Below, one piece after another: positions 35,418 to 43,909 of a DNA stretch of 43,909 nucleotides; within the stretch, counting starts at the first letter, position 1, and each line of letters opens with the position of its first letter. The position numbers were made by a program, and so were the translations under genes. The notes beneath the pieces are model-generated. The model worked only from the letters and a program-made list of their open reading frames with translations. It was not told the origin of the DNA and did no database searches. This stretch comes from Candidatus Eisenbacteria bacterium (GTDB lineage Bacteria; Desulfobacterota; Binatia; DP-6): positions 1 through 43,909 of the forward strand of contig DATJZY010000054.1 in the NCBI GenBank assembly GCA_035577985.1. The letters run 5' to 3'.

Positions 35418-35945
35418 GATGTGCTCTCTCCCTGGTTGCTTGGCGATGGAACATGCGATCGTTGTGGACGCCGTCCGCGCGGCGCGCGCGGCGGCGCGCG
35501 TGCGCCCGAGCGCTCGTCGCCGACACCATCCCCGAGAGGACGAACAGTCCCTGTCCGCGTGACCATGCGGTACCCGGCTCCTTCTGGCGGGGCCGCATCC
35601 GCATCGAGCCGACGTCGTGTCGTGTGTCCGGTTCGATGTCGGAGATCACGACCCCGCGTCGCGAGAGCTGAGCAAGTTCCTCGCCACGGACACCTGCCGG
35701 GGCGCAGCGGTGTTCGCTGCGCGACGAAATGGAGCGCGAGCCGCCTTCAACCGGGGCTTCGTCGTCCACCATCACGATCGGATGGCCCGGACGTCTCCGT
35801 TCCGATCACCGTGAGCCGCGCCTCCGCGACTCGCTCCGGGCGTTCCGGGGCGGCGTATTGGGTGACCCGCCCGCGCAGCGCTGCCACCCACTAGCCCGTC
35901 GGCGTCATTCGACCGCCTGGGCCGAGGACGTAGGCGCCCGTCGCG
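35418..35945. other. Long intergenic region, no gene seen
   Basis: These 528 bp between two minus-strand genes hold a GC-only patch around 35470-35515 (runs of CG/GC) and open frames without family resemblance on either strand. The promoter of the block-swapped pair must lie in the left part. I see no confident regulatory motif, transposon end or RNA gene. Confidence 0.45.
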
Positions 35946-37298
35946 CTACCCGGCCAGCTCGTAGAGCCGCCACGCACCGTCGATGCCCTTGAGTGCGTGC
36001 TCGCCCCGCTCGGTGAACGACCAGTTCCCGCCGAGGAGGAGATCGCGCACGGTCGACGAGACCCAGGTCACGCCACCGGGGGCCGTCTGCTGCACGCGCG
36101 CCGCGAGGTTCACCGCGAGACCGGTCACGTCGCCGTCCTCGCGCACGACGATCTCCCCCGCGTGCAGGCCGGCTCGTATCCCGAGGCCGATGCGCTTCAG
36201 CTCGCTCACGAGCTCCGTCGCGCACGCCACGGCGTCCGAAGGTGTCGTGAAGGTCATGAGAAGCCCGTCGCCCGTGTTCTTGACCAGCTTCCCCGCGTGA
36301 CGGCCCGCCATCTGCCAGGCGATGCGGTCGTGGCGGTCGAGCATCTCGCGCCAGGCGGCGTCGCCCACCCCGGCCGAGCGCGCGGTCGAGTCCACGATGT
36401 CGGTGAAGAGCACGGTCGCGAACCGCCGCTCGCTCTGCGCCACCGGGGCGCGGCCGGTCACGAACTCGAGCCAGACGTCGTTCAGCTCACGCCAGCTCGG
36501 CATGATCCAGCAGAGGTGATCCTCGCCCGGCCACTGCACATACCGCGCCCCGGCGATGTGCTCGGCCAGGTAACGGCCGAACGCCGGGGGGATGCACCGG
36601 TCGCCGACCACGTTCAAGACCAGCGTCGGTGCCCGGATGTCCCCGAGCCGGGCGTTGGCGTCGAGACCGAGGATGCTGTCGAACTGACGTCGCAGGTCCC
36701 CCCGGCTGCACGTCTGGCGCTGGAAGCGCCCGACCCACCGGATGAAGTCCGGGTCGTCGTTCCGGCTCGGGGCGAAGAGATCGACCATGTGCTCGGGCGC
36801 GCGCCCCCATCCGTCGATCATACGATTGAAGCGGTCGAGCACCTCCCGCTGGCGCATCGGCGGATCGTCATCGTGACGCCGGAGGTCGCCGCGCGCCGAG
36901 AGGCCGACCATGGAGTTCGCGAGAACGAGGCGATCGACTCGCTCCGGGAACATGGCGGCGAAGAACTGCGCCATGATCCCGCCTTCGGAGAGACCGAGGA
37001 CGTGCGCGCGCTCGATCTGTTCGGCGTCCATGACGGCTTTGATGTCGTCGATCCGCTGCTCGAGGGTCGGCGTCGCCTCGAAGCGATCGGAGCTGCCCAT
37101 GCCCCGCTTGTCGAACTCGATCACCCGGACGTACTTGCCCATGTACTCGCGGCTCCGGCGGTAGGTCTCGTGCTCCCAGGTGAGCTCGACGTTGCAGAGC
37201 AGCCCAGGAATGATGATCAGGTCCGGACCCGAGCCCCATCTCTGGTAGGCGATGTTGAGATCGCCGCTGCGCGCGTATTTGACGTCGGAGATGTCCAT
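35946..37298 (-). CDS. Alpha/beta-hydrolase fused to class III nucleotide cyclase
   Basis: A 450-residue two-domain protein. Residues 1-280 form an alpha/beta-hydrolase with nucleophile Ser104 in GLSEGG, Asp233 in VGDRCIPP and His261 in GEDHLCW, so the triad looks complete. Residues 292-450 form a class III cyclase. Its first metal Asp300 is in LFTDIVDST, VKNTGDGLLMTF holds K340 and D344, and the transition-state pair N397-x3-R401 is in VNLAARV. LKGIDGAWRLYEL ends the domain. The cyclase is expected to make cAMP or cGMP, and the hydrolase may bind or cleave a small ligand to control it. It is cytoplasmic. Such fusions are common in mycobacteria and some deltaproteobacteria. It stands alone and is divergent from the collagen-like gene. 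Confidence 0.9.
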   Translation of the reverse strand: MDISDVKYARSGDLNIAYQRWGSGPDLIIIPGLLCNVELTWEHETYRRSREYMGKYVRVIEFDKRGMGSSDRFEATPTLEQRIDDIKAVMDAEQIERAHVLGLSEGGIMAQFFAAMFPERVDRLVLANSMVGLSARGDLRRHDDDPPMRQREVLDRFNRMIDGWGRAPEHMVDLFAPSRNDDPDFIRWVGRFQRQTCSRGDLRRQFDSILGLDANARLGDIRAPTLVLNVVGDRCIPPAFGRYLAEHIAGARYVQWPGEDHLCWIMPSWRELNDVWLEFVTGRAPVAQSERRFATVLFTDIVDSTARSAGVGDAAWREMLDRHDRIAWQMAGRHAGKLVKNTGDGLLMTFTTPSDAVACATELVSELKRIGLGIRAGLHAGEIVVREDGDVTGLAVNLAARVQQTAPGGVTWVSSTVRDLLLGGNWSFTERGEHALKGIDGAWRLYELAG

Positions 37299-37455
37299 CG
37301 GACCCCTGCGTGTCGCCAGACGCTTCTACAAGGACCGGCGCCACGCTGGCAATGTAGCTGACCAGCCGCCGGAAGGCCTGAACGCGCTCTGAGTCCTACG
37401 GAGGGTGGTTGCCAGCCGGATCGCCCGGGCGTATTGGCGCGACGAGGAGGCAGGC

Positions 37456-38097
37456 ATGCGGAAGCGGACGAGGAGCGGAGTGAGGGCCCTGCACCGCACG
37501 GTCGCGAGCGCCATGCTCCTGGGGCTCGCCGGCTCGGCCGCCGCGCAGACCGGGTCGCAGATCAACGCCTGCGTCATGACGGCGACCGGCCGCGTACGCA
37601 TCGTGGATGGGGCGGGGGGCTGCAAGAAGAAGGAGCAGTCGCTCTCGTGGGCCGCGGCGGGCACGCCCGGCGAGACCGGGCCGCAAGGACCGCCCGGGAC
37701 GCCCGGGTCGAACGGGCCGCCGCCCTGTCACGCGATCGGTCGGCTCACGCTCGCGGGAATCGTCGGCGACGGAGCCGGCGGCAGCATGGTCGTCGACGCC
37801 TATCACGTTGCGCTCGAGCCGGCTCCCGTCGGAGGGCCGCCGAACGTGATCGACTTCACGGTGACGAAACCGGTCGACAAGGCCTCGCCCGCGATCGCCA
37901 TGGACGCGGTGCTGGGAACGCCGATTGCGACCGGCACGCTCGAGATCTTCGCCGCCGACGGCGTCACGGTCGCGACGACGTACACCCTGGGAACGGTCTT
38001 GATCTCGAGCTTCGCATCGGGTGCGCCGGCTTCGTGCTCGATCGAGATTCCGACCGAGAACGTGTCGCTCAGCTTCGCGACGATCGTGATCTCGTAG
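37456..38097 (+). CDS. Exported protein with Cys-Lys head and collagen-like repeat (second copy)
   Basis: A 213-residue protein. GAGGAGG at about 37444-37450 precedes ATG 37456. The signal peptide ends near AAA-QTGS. The head ACVMTATGRVRIV...GGCKKKEQSL has the same C...CKK-x-EQ pattern as the protein at 2300-2815. Seven Gly-x-y triplets follow (GTPGETGPQGPPGTPGSNGPP), then a beta-rich domain of about 130 residues with Cys only near the ends. A trimeric exported fibre or adhesin-like role is inferred from the collagen-like stem. It is a single gene, convergent with the L,D-transpeptidase. Confidence 0.65.
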   Translation: MRKRTRSGVRALHRTVASAMLLGLAGSAAAQTGSQINACVMTATGRVRIVDGAGGCKKKEQSLSWAAAGTPGETGPQGPPGTPGSNGPPPCHAIGRLTLAGIVGDGAGGSMVVDAYHVALEPAPVGGPPNVIDFTVTKPVDKASPAIAMDAVLGTPIATGTLEIFAADGVTVATTYTLGTVLISSFASGAPASCSIEIPTENVSLSFATIVIS

Positions 38098-38144
38098 AGC
38101 GTTCTCGCGCCATCGCGGTGCGCGGACGAGCGAGCCGATCGCCG

Positions 38145-38705
38145 CTACTGCTCGACGACCACTTCGGTCCCGAGCTTGACGCGGTCGTAGACCTCGACGA
38201 CATCGTGGTTCGACATGCGCACGCAGCCGTGGCTCACGGCTCGTCCCAGCGCCGAGGTCTTGGTGGTACCGTGGAAGCCGACCTGCCAGCCGTGCGCATT
38301 CGCGAAGCCTATCCAGCGAAGACCGAGCGGGTTGTTGAGACCCGGCGGAACGCGTCCGCGATCGGGCAAGTTGGGGTTGTTGAAGTCGAACGCCAGGAAG
38401 TCGGGATTCTCGACCAGTTCCGTGACCTGAAACCGTCCCGCTGGCGTCGGCCACCGCGGCTGCCCGATGGCGACTGGATACCCCTGCGGCGGCTTCTTGA
38501 CGTCGTTCTCCACGACGTAGAGCCGCCGCTCGTCGAGGCGCAGCAGAAGGTAGAGGTCCTTTTTCGCGGTCGTCGGCGTCGGCTCGGGACGCGGCCCGGC
38601 GACCCCACAGCCTGCGGCGAACGCCAGGAGAAGGGCAACTAGGCCATGCGGGGCCGGCACCCTGCGGTGTCCGTGCGCTCGAGGGCTGGGTCCATTCCAC
38701 GGCAT
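38145..38705 (-). CDS. L,D-transpeptidase (YkuD domain), probable lipoprotein
   Basis: A 186-residue protein. The catalytic stretch is FHGTTKTSALGRAVSHGCVRM with Cys in SHGCVRM, preceded by GWQVG. This is the YkuD fold that forms 3-3 cross-links in peptidoglycan or attaches proteins to it. The N-terminus LVALLLAFAAGC has a lipobox-like Cys, suggesting a membrane-anchored lipoprotein. The ATG at 38705 gives a long n-region; a GTG at 38660 would give a shorter, more typical one. It is divergent from the TauD-type gene. Part of a second YkuD gene lies at the right window edge. Confidence 0.85.
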   Translation of the reverse strand: MPWNGPSPRAHGHRRVPAPHGLVALLLAFAAGCGVAGPRPEPTPTTAKKDLYLLLRLDERRLYVVENDVKKPPQGYPVAIGQPRWPTPAGRFQVTELVENPDFLAFDFNNPNLPDRGRVPPGLNNPLGLRWIGFANAHGWQVGFHGTTKTSALGRAVSHGCVRMSNHDVVEVYDRVKLGTEVVVEQ

Positions 38706-38797
38706 GGACCCGCATTGCCAGAATTTTCGGCCTCTTCAAAGTGACGAGGCCGGTCGGGACTTTCCGGCACCCGGCCGACTTTGCCATGCTGGCGCCC

Positions 38798-39694
38798 ATG
38801 AAGATCGACTTCACGGCTCCGGTCGGTCCGAAGAAGTTCCTGCGCGCGCGGCGGGACGAGCTGGCGGCCATGCGCTTCGGGCGCATCGGCGTCGAGCAGC
38901 TCGGCGCGACGCTGGGCGCCGAGATCTCGGGCGTCGATCTGCGACGGCCGCTCGACGACGAGACCTTCGCCGAGGTCGAGCGCGCGCTGCTCGCCTTCAA
39001 GGTGCTCTTCTTCCGCGATCAGGACCTCTCGCCCGCCGAGCATGCGGCCTTCGGACGGCGCTTCGGCGAGCTCGAGATCCATCCCTTCCTGCCGTCGCCC
39101 GAGGGCTGCCCCGAGGTCGTCCTGCTGGCGAAGAACGAGAGCATCGGCGGCTACGAGAACGCCTGGCACTCCGACGTCACGTGGCGGGTCGCGCCGTCGC
39201 TGGGCTCGATCCTGCGCTGCCGCGAATGTCCGCCGGTGGGAGGCGACACGCTCTTCGCCGACATGGCCGCCGCCTACCAGGGCCTGCCCGGGCAGGTGCG
39301 CGAGCAGATCGACGGCCTGCGCGCCGTGCACGACTTCACGATCACCTTCGGGCGCATGCTCTCGCCCGAGGAGCTCGCCACGAAGCAGAAGGAGTATCCT
39401 GCGGTGTCGCACCCGATCGTGCGCACGCATCCGGCGACCGGTGAGAAGATGCTGTACGTGAATCGCGGCTTCACGAGCCACGTCGAGGGATTCGAGCCCG
39501 ATGAGAGCCGCCGCCTGCTCGCATACCTCTATCAACAGGCGAGCTATCCCGAGTACCAGGTGCGCTTCCGCTGGCGGAAGAACTCGATCGCCTTCTGGGA
39601 CAACCGCTCGACCCAGCACTATGCGAGCTCGGACTACTGGCCCCAAGTGCGCGTGATGGAGCGCGTGACGGTGGTCGGCGACCGGCCCTACTGA
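38798..39694 (+). CDS. TauD/TfdA-family Fe(II)/2-oxoglutarate dioxygenase
   Basis: A 298-residue protein from ATG 38798. In-frame ATGs at 38786 and 38741 are possible. The N-terminal LGATLGAEISGVDL and FKVLFFRDQDL are typical. The metal triad is H124-x-D126 in NAWHSDVTW and H274 in STQHYA, with the 2-oxoglutarate-binding Arg in RVMERV (R285 or R289). The enzyme would couple oxidation of a small substrate to decarboxylation of 2-oxoglutarate. Family members act on taurine, aryloxyalkanoates, alkyl sulfates and others; the substrate here is unknown. No sulfonate transporter accompanies it. Confidence 0.9.
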   Translation: MKIDFTAPVGPKKFLRARRDELAAMRFGRIGVEQLGATLGAEISGVDLRRPLDDETFAEVERALLAFKVLFFRDQDLSPAEHAAFGRRFGELEIHPFLPSPEGCPEVVLLAKNESIGGYENAWHSDVTWRVAPSLGSILRCRECPPVGGDTLFADMAAAYQGLPGQVREQIDGLRAVHDFTITFGRMLSPEELATKQKEYPAVSHPIVRTHPATGEKMLYVNRGFTSHVEGFEPDESRRLLAYLYQQASYPEYQVRFRWRKNSIAFWDNRSTQHYASSDYWPQVRVMERVTVVGDRPY

Positions 39695-39945
39695 GCGGGC
39701 GAGGAGGAGTACCACCCACGCCAATTCGACCGCGACGCCCTCGAGCCGACGTCGGGCCCTGATCACCCGCGCGTCGCCTCTACCGGCGGAGGCTGTGAGC
39801 GTCTCCTCTTGTCCCCGGAAGCGAGAAGTGCTTTTCAGGTCCGCGCGCCCGCACGACACCGCCGAGGTGTCGAGCAGCGCTCGATCGACGACGCGAAGAC
39901 GTCGCGTTCGACCAACCGATCGCAACGACGAGAAGGAGATCGCTC

Positions 39946-40254
39946 ATGGGTCTCGGATTACGCTGGCTCGGTGTCATCGTGCTCGCCGGAACCTCCCTCG
40001 CGTACGCCCAAAGCGGCGCGCCCGAGGCCTACGACAAGAAGTGCAAGCTGTGTCACAGCATCAAGGGCGAGGGCGGCAAGCAGGCCGACAAGGGCGGCCC
40101 GCTCGACGGTGTCGGCGGCAAGCACGATCGCGCCTGGTTCGAGAAGTACCTGCAGGACCCCAAGGCGGTGAAGCCGGACACGAAGATGCCGAAGTTCAAG
40201 TACACCGACGAGGAGCTGAAGGCGCTAGTCGACTACCTGCTCAGCCTGAAGTGA
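39946..40254 (+). CDS. Small monohaem cytochrome c
   Basis: A 102-residue exported protein. AAGGAG lies about 12 bp upstream of ATG 39946. The signal peptide ends near AYA-QSGA. The haem motif is C33-K-L-C-H37 and the axial Met is in TKMPKFKYTDEEL, followed by a C-terminal helix. This is a class I periplasmic cytochrome c of minimal size. It is the first gene of the respiratory operon with Rieske protein, cytochrome b and the 11-haem cytochrome. It probably passes electrons to or from that complex. Confidence 0.92.
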   Translation: MGLGLRWLGVIVLAGTSLAYAQSGAPEAYDKKCKLCHSIKGEGGKQADKGGPLDGVGGKHDRAWFEKYLQDPKAVKPDTKMPKFKYTDEELKALVDYLLSLK

Positions 40255-40288
40255 GGCGAGCGGGCGGCAGGAGCGTTCGGGTGATGCG

Positions 40289-40768
40289 GTGCCGGCGGAC
40301 GTGACCCCGGGCACGATCCCCGATCCGGATCGTCGCCGGCTGCTCAACTGGTTCCTCGGCACGTCGTTCGGAGCGCTGCTCGCCTCCATCGTGTATCCGG
40401 TTGCGCGTTTCCTGAATCCACCGGAGGTCGAGACGGCCGCGACCAACGAGGTTGACGCCGGCGCAGCCAACGACCCCGAGTTCGTCGCCAAGGGATACAA
40501 GATCGTCCGCTTCGGCAGCGAGCCCGTCATCGTCGTGCGCGTCGGCGAGACGGACTTCCGCGCCTTCTCCGCGGTCTGCACCCACCTCGCCTGCATCGTG
40601 GAGTATCTGAAGGCCAACCAGATCATCCACTGCAACTGCCACAACGCGCAGTTCAATCTGCAGGGCCAGGTCGTGGGTGGGCCGCCTCCGAAGCCGCTGC
40701 CGCCCTTCGGCGTCCACGTCGTGGCCGGGGCCGAAGGCTCGGCACGCGTAATCGTCTCACGGAGCTGA
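40289..40768 (+). CDS. Rieske iron-sulfur protein of a bc-type complex
   Basis: A 159-residue protein with GTG start at 40289. It has a single N-terminal membrane helix (about residues 22-38) after DRRRLLNWF, possibly exported through a twin-arginine-like DRRR segment. The cluster boxes are C97-T-H99-L-A-C102 and C115-N-C117-H118. C97, H99, C115 and H118 are the expected [2Fe-2S] ligands, with C102 and C117 forming the disulfide. GPPPKPLPPFGV is the usual Pro loop. It accepts electrons from quinol at the cytochrome b site. It starts 34 bp after cytochrome c, and only 3 bp separate its stop from the proposed cytochrome b start. Confidence 0.92.
   Translation: MPADVTPGTIPDPDRRRLLNWFLGTSFGALLASIVYPVARFLNPPEVETAATNEVDAGAANDPEFVAKGYKIVRFGSEPVIVVRVGETDFRAFSAVCTHLACIVEYLKANQIIHCNCHNAQFNLQGQVVGGPPPKPLPPFGVHVVAGAEGSARVIVSRS
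40761..40764 (+). promoter_or_regulatory. GGAG ribosome-binding site for a CTG-started cytochrome b
   Basis: GGAG ends 7 bp before CTG 40772, an ideal distance, and lies inside the last codons of the Rieske gene. It is the main sequence support for a start at CTG 40772 rather than at ATG 40901. Confidence 0.55.
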
Positions 40769-40771
40769 GCC

Positions 40772-41941
40772 CTGAAGCCCGCGCGCACGAGGATCTACGA
40801 ATGGTTCGAGGAGCGCCTCTCCCTGGGCGCGCTGCTCGAGTTCGCGCGCCACAAGACGGTACCGGTCCACCGCTACGCCGCCATCTACTACTTCGGCGGC
40901 ATGACGCTCTTCTTCTTCGTCGTCCAGGTCCTGACCGGCATCCTGTTGATGCTGTACTACCGCCCGACCGCCACCGAGGCGTTCGAGTCGGTCGAGCTCA
41001 TCATGACCAACGTGTCGTTCGGCTGGCTCATCCGGTCGCTGCACTCCTGGTCGGCGAACCTCATGATCTTCTTCGCCTTCCTGCACCTCGCCTCGGTGTA
41101 CTTCACGAAGGCGTACCGCCCGCCCCGCGAGCTCACCTGGGTCACCGGCTGCGTCGCGTTCTTCCTGGCGCTCGGTTTCGGCTTCTCCGGTTATCTGCTG
41201 CCCTGGAACGAGCTCGCCTTCTTCGCGACCCGCGTCGGCACGCAGATCCCGTCCACGATCCCGGTCGTCGGCGAGTGGATCATGCGGTTTCTCCGGGGCG
41301 GCGAGCGCGTGACGACGGCCACCGTGTCGCGCTTCTACGGCTGGCACGTCGCGATCCTGCCGGCGCTCATGGTCGTCGTGCTGGGGCTTCACCTGCTCTT
41401 GGTCCAGCTCCTCGGCATGAGCGTACCGCCGCCGGCGGCAGACGAGGCGAGGCGACGCCGGCCCATGCCGTTCTTTCCGCACTACGCGCTGCGGGACTTC
41501 CTCGGCTGGCTGGTCGCGCTCGGCGTGCTCGCCGCGCTCGCGGCGCTGTTCCCCTGGGAGCTCGGCGAGAAGGCCGACGCCTTCGCGCCCGCGCCCCCGG
41601 ACATCCGACCCGAGTGGTACTTCATGTTCATGTTCGAGACGCTGAAGGTCATGCCCGGTGGCTCGATCGGCGGGCTCGAATACGAGGCGATCCCGATTCT
41701 GGGCTTCGGCCTGGCCGCGCTGCTGCTGCTGCTCGTCCCCTTCCTGGACCGGGGGGTCGTGCGGCGCGGACGGAGCCCCGTGTTCACGGCCGTCGGCGTG
41801 GTGGCGGTCGTCTACATGGTGGCGCTCACGGCGTGGGGCTATCGCTCGCTCGCCCCGGTCTACGCCGTGCTCGGAGCCGGCATCCTGGTGTGGCTCTTCG
41901 CGTGGGCGATCGAGCGGCACGAGAACGGTGGAGGTGGATGA
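40772..41941 (+). CDS. Cytochrome b of a b6f-like bc complex, full-length, CTG start
   Basis: The frame from CTG 40772 gives 389 residues. The first ATG is at 40901 and would delete conserved N-terminal sequence ([18 protein letters not shown], then the helix A start [14 protein letters not shown]). Haem ligands are the His pair [15 protein letters not shown] (13 between) and the pair [16 protein letters not shown] (14 between), the latter spacing as in cytochrome b6. The PEWY quinol motif is in [14 protein letters not shown], so the subunit-IV half is fused in one chain. It carries electrons across the membrane and drives proton translocation with the Rieske protein. Its stop overlaps the next ATG by 4 bp. 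It follows the Rieske stop TGA in the same frame. Confidence 0.85.
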   Translation: MKPARTRIYEWFEERLSLGALLEFARHKTVPVHRYAAIYYFGGMTLFFFVVQVLTGILLMLYYRPTATEAFESVELIMTNVSFGWLIRSLHSWSANLMIFFAFLHLASVYFTKAYRPPRELTWVTGCVAFFLALGFGFSGYLLPWNELAFFATRVGTQIPSTIPVVGEWIMRFLRGGERVTTATVSRFYGWHVAILPALMVVVLGLHLLLVQLLGMSVPPPAADEARRRRPMPFFPHYALRDFLGWLVALGVLAALAALFPWELGEKADAFAPAPPDIRPEWYFMFMFETLKVMPGGSIGGLEYEAIPILGFGLAALLLLLVPFLDRGVVRRGRSPVFTAVGVVAVVYMVALTAWGYRSLAPVYAVLGAGILVWLFAWAIERHENGGGG

Positions 41942-43602
41942 GGACCGCAGGACTCGTCGTGGCGGTGCTCATGGCGGTTCGGGTGGCTGCGCAGGCCGAG
42001 CCGCGAGCCACCTCGTGCACGATCTGCCACGCGAACGCCGACGTGGCGGGCGAGGCGTCGCCCGCGATCGTGGAGCACGAGAAGGGCGGCGTGCATGCCG
42101 CCGCCGGTCTGTCGTGCCACGACTGCCACGGCGGTAATCCCGACCCCGCGCTCGCCGACTCCCTCGAGGCGATGGACGAGGCATACGCGGCCAACCCGTT
42201 CCGCGGCGCGCCGAAGCGCGCCGACGTCCCGGCGTTCTGCGGCCGCTGCCATTCGGATCCCGCGTTCATGAAGCGCTTCAAGCCCGGGGCCCGGGTCGAT
42301 CAGGAGCGGGAGTACTGGACGAGCCGCCACGGTGAGCTCCTGAAGCAGGGCGACGCGAACGTCGCGACCTGCGTCGACTGCCACGGCACGCACGGCATCC
42401 TGTCTCCCGCCGACGTCGCGTCCCCGGTCCACCCGCGGCACGTGGCGGAGACGTGCAGCACGTGCCATTCCGACGCCGCGCGGATGGCGCGCTACCGGCT
42501 CCCTGACGGCCGGCCGCTGCCGACCGACCAGTACGCGCGATGGCGGCGCAGCATCCACGCCGAGTTCCTGCTCGTGCGCGAGGATCTGTCGGCACCCACC
42601 TGCAACGATTGCCACGGGAATCACGGCGCCCAGCCCCCGGGACTCGAATCCGTCGCCTTCGTGTGCGGCCAGTGTCACGCGCGCGAGGCCGAGCTCTTCC
42701 GCGCCAGCCCGAAGGCCGTCGCCTTCGAGCAGCACGAGGCGCTGATGGCAGGCGCGGGCGAGGCCGGATGCGCGGACTGCCACGACTCCCCGCAGGCCAC
42801 GCTCCGGCGGACGGTCTCGTTCACGCAGTGCGCGACCTGCCACGGCAACCACGGCATCACGCGCGCGACGATCGAGATGCTGTCGCCCCTGCCGGAGACG
42901 CCCTGCGAGTTCTGTCACGAGCAGGAGCCCGGCGACGAGGGCGCGAGAGCGCAAAGCCGGTATGAGTCGTTGCGCAGCGCTCTCCTCCAACAGGCAGCCG
43001 CCACGGGCCTCCGCGGACCCGCGCTCTTCGAGTGGCTGGTCGCGCAGGCGCGCACGCTCCCGACCCACACGACGGCACCATCGGCGACGGGGGCCAGCCC
43101 CAGCCTCCGCCCCGAGTTCGAACGCCTGTTCACGAAGTTCCGCATCGGGACGGCGGAGAACACCGCCGCGGCCGCCACGAGCACCGCGCTGAGCTGCGCG
43201 AGCTGCCATCCGCCCGACGAGGGCGCTGCGGTCGCGACGGGCAAGGCATTCGTGGATCACATGCGCTTGCTCACGAGTGCGACGGCACGCGCCCAGCGCC
43301 TGCTGCTCGTGGCCCGGCGTGGGGGGGTCGAGGTGCGGCAGGTCGAGCCGCACGTGGATGCGGCCGTGGCCGCGCAGATCGAGCTCGAGGTGCTGGTCCA
43401 CACCTTCTCGAGCGCCCCCGACGGTCCGTTCCTCGCCAAGTACGATGATGGGATCAAGCACGCGCAGAGCGCGCTCGTCGGAGCGCGCGCAGGCCTCGAC
43501 GAGCTCGGCACCCGCCGCCGCGGGCTGCTCGTGTTCCTGGGCATCCTGGCGCTCGCGCTGATCGCGTTGATCTTGAAGATCCGCCAGCTGTCGGGAGACT
43601 GA
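41938..43602 (+). CDS. 11-haem cytochrome c with C-terminal membrane anchor
   Basis: A 554-residue protein, coupled to cytochrome b by an ATGA overlap. The signal peptide ends near AQA-EPRA. Eleven CxxCH motifs begin at residues 27, 60, 101, 145, 173, 222, 243, 278, 298, 323 and 420. Several are followed by G-x-H (GTHG, GNHG) or preceded by separate His residues that could be distal ligands. The last motif lies apart from the others in a region after a Thr/Ala-rich spacer. A helical segment of about 90 residues follows, then one membrane helix (about 530-548). It would form an electron wire on the periplasmic face of the bc complex. I do not recognise a named family for the full length. Confidence 0.88.
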   Translation: MRTAGLVVAVLMAVRVAAQAEPRATSCTICHANADVAGEASPAIVEHEKGGVHAAAGLSCHDCHGGNPDPALADSLEAMDEAYAANPFRGAPKRADVPAFCGRCHSDPAFMKRFKPGARVDQEREYWTSRHGELLKQGDANVATCVDCHGTHGILSPADVASPVHPRHVAETCSTCHSDAARMARYRLPDGRPLPTDQYARWRRSIHAEFLLVREDLSAPTCNDCHGNHGAQPPGLESVAFVCGQCHAREAELFRASPKAVAFEQHEALMAGAGEAGCADCHDSPQATLRRTVSFTQCATCHGNHGITRATIEMLSPLPETPCEFCHEQEPGDEGARAQSRYESLRSALLQQAAATGLRGPALFEWLVAQARTLPTHTTAPSATGASPSLRPEFERLFTKFRIGTAENTAAAATSTALSCASCHPPDEGAAVATGKAFVDHMRLLTSATARAQRLLLVARRGGVEVRQVEPHVDAAVAAQIELEVLVHTFSSAPDGPFLAKYDDGIKHAQSALVGARAGLDELGTRRRGLLVFLGILALALIALILKIRQLSGD

Positions 43603-43752
43603 GCTGCGCACGCGCCGCCGCGTCGTGCCGGCGCCGACGCTCCCCGGCTGATCGATCTGACGGTGCTCCCGGGGTCGCCGTTCGACGGCAAGGCGATGCG
43701 CGAGCCGCGACATCGAGAAGAACGACTGACGATCGGCCAGCGCGCGGACGCG

Positions 43753-43909
43753 CTACGGCTCGATGACGACCGGTGTCCCGATCCGGACGTGCTCGTAGAC
43801 GCGAACGACGTCGGCGTTCCGCATGCGGACGCATCCGCCGCTGACGGGTTTGCCGAGCAGCTCCGGGTGCGGCGTCCCGTGGATGCCCGTCTCCCACCCG
43901 TCGCCGTGC
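43753..43909 (-). CDS. L,D-transpeptidase (YkuD), C-terminal part (5' end outside window)
   Basis: Reading the minus strand from the right edge gives HGDGWETGIHGTPHPELLG, then KPVSGGCVRMRNADVVRVY and a terminal VVIEP before TAG (43755-43753). The motif SGGCVRM with Cys is the YkuD active site, with Gly in place of the more usual His before Gly-Cys. About 51 residues are visible. It is homologous to the C-terminus of 38145-38705 (SHGCVRM ... VVVEQ). It is convergent with the 11-haem cytochrome gene. Confidence 0.85.
   Translation of the reverse strand, partial: HGDGWETGIHGTPHPELLGKPVSGGCVRMRNADVVRVYEHVRIGTPVVIEP

Noticed and set aside
35453..35894. Plus-strand open frames in the 35418-35945 intergenic region
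   Set aside because: Short, Arg/Ala-rich, mutually overlapping in several frames, with no ribosome-binding site or recognisable motif.

Overview
The window is GC-rich DNA with tightly packed, often 4-bp-overlapping genes and about 40 protein-coding genes or gene pieces. No rRNA, tRNA, CRISPR array, insertion sequence or phage gene was seen. The gene set is that of an aerobic or facultative soil/groundwater Gram-negative. It includes cytochrome P450, Baeyer-Villiger monooxygenases, an Old Yellow Enzyme, a TauD-type dioxygenase, LLM-type and DUF3604 proteins, and many secreted Cys-rich proteins with Thr-rich linkers. This resembles metagenome-derived Candidatus Binatota (Desulfobacterota_B) or a related deltaproteobacterial lineage. 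That placement is an inference from gene content, not from a marker gene.

Layout. 1-2815: the 3' end of a class III nucleotide cyclase, a small exported twin-CX3C protein, then a minus-strand run of a collagen-like exported protein, a bestrophin-like membrane protein (DUF4239) and a 3'-truncated LLM flavoprotein. 3129-8901: a compact plus-strand cassette of DUF3604 protein, parvulin-type PPIase and three consecutive HupE/UreJ-type membrane proteins, facing a P-type cation ATPase (8906-11467). 11620-17906: a catabolic stretch with a flavin monooxygenase, a Thr-linker exported protein, amidohydrolase plus P450, and a divergent enoyl-CoA hydratase cut short by an in-frame amber codon. 18123-20503: an ArsR-SRPBCC-DUF899-DUF2182 operon with a palindromic operator. 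20532-33569: OYE-family reductase, an exported W-motif repeat protein with a strong terminator, a sulfatase plus HAD phosphatase pair, a serine hydrolase, a second Baeyer-Villiger enzyme, a tannase-family esterase and a retropepsin-like protein. 33644-38705: two exported paralogues whose two conserved blocks occur in opposite order, an alpha/beta-hydrolase-cyclase fusion, a second collagen-like exported protein and an L,D-transpeptidase. 38798-43909: a TauD/TfdA dioxygenase, then a respiratory operon of monohaem cytochrome c, Rieske protein, b6f-like cytochrome b (apparently started at CTG) and an 11-haem membrane-anchored cytochrome c, ending in part of a second L,D-transpeptidase.

The oxygenases, esterases, OYE, amidohydrolase and enoyl-CoA hydratase fit a lifestyle of degrading cyclic or aromatic natural compounds. 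The bc-type operon would supply quinol oxidation coupled to a large periplasmic haem wire. The DUF3604-PPIase-HupE cassette looks like a metal-related envelope module of unknown purpose. The most notable unexplained items are the block-swapped exported paralogues, the non-ATG cytochrome b start, the amber codon in the hydratase, the Spy-like tail on the DUF3604 protein, and a 28-bp perfect palindrome just upstream of the sulfatase.
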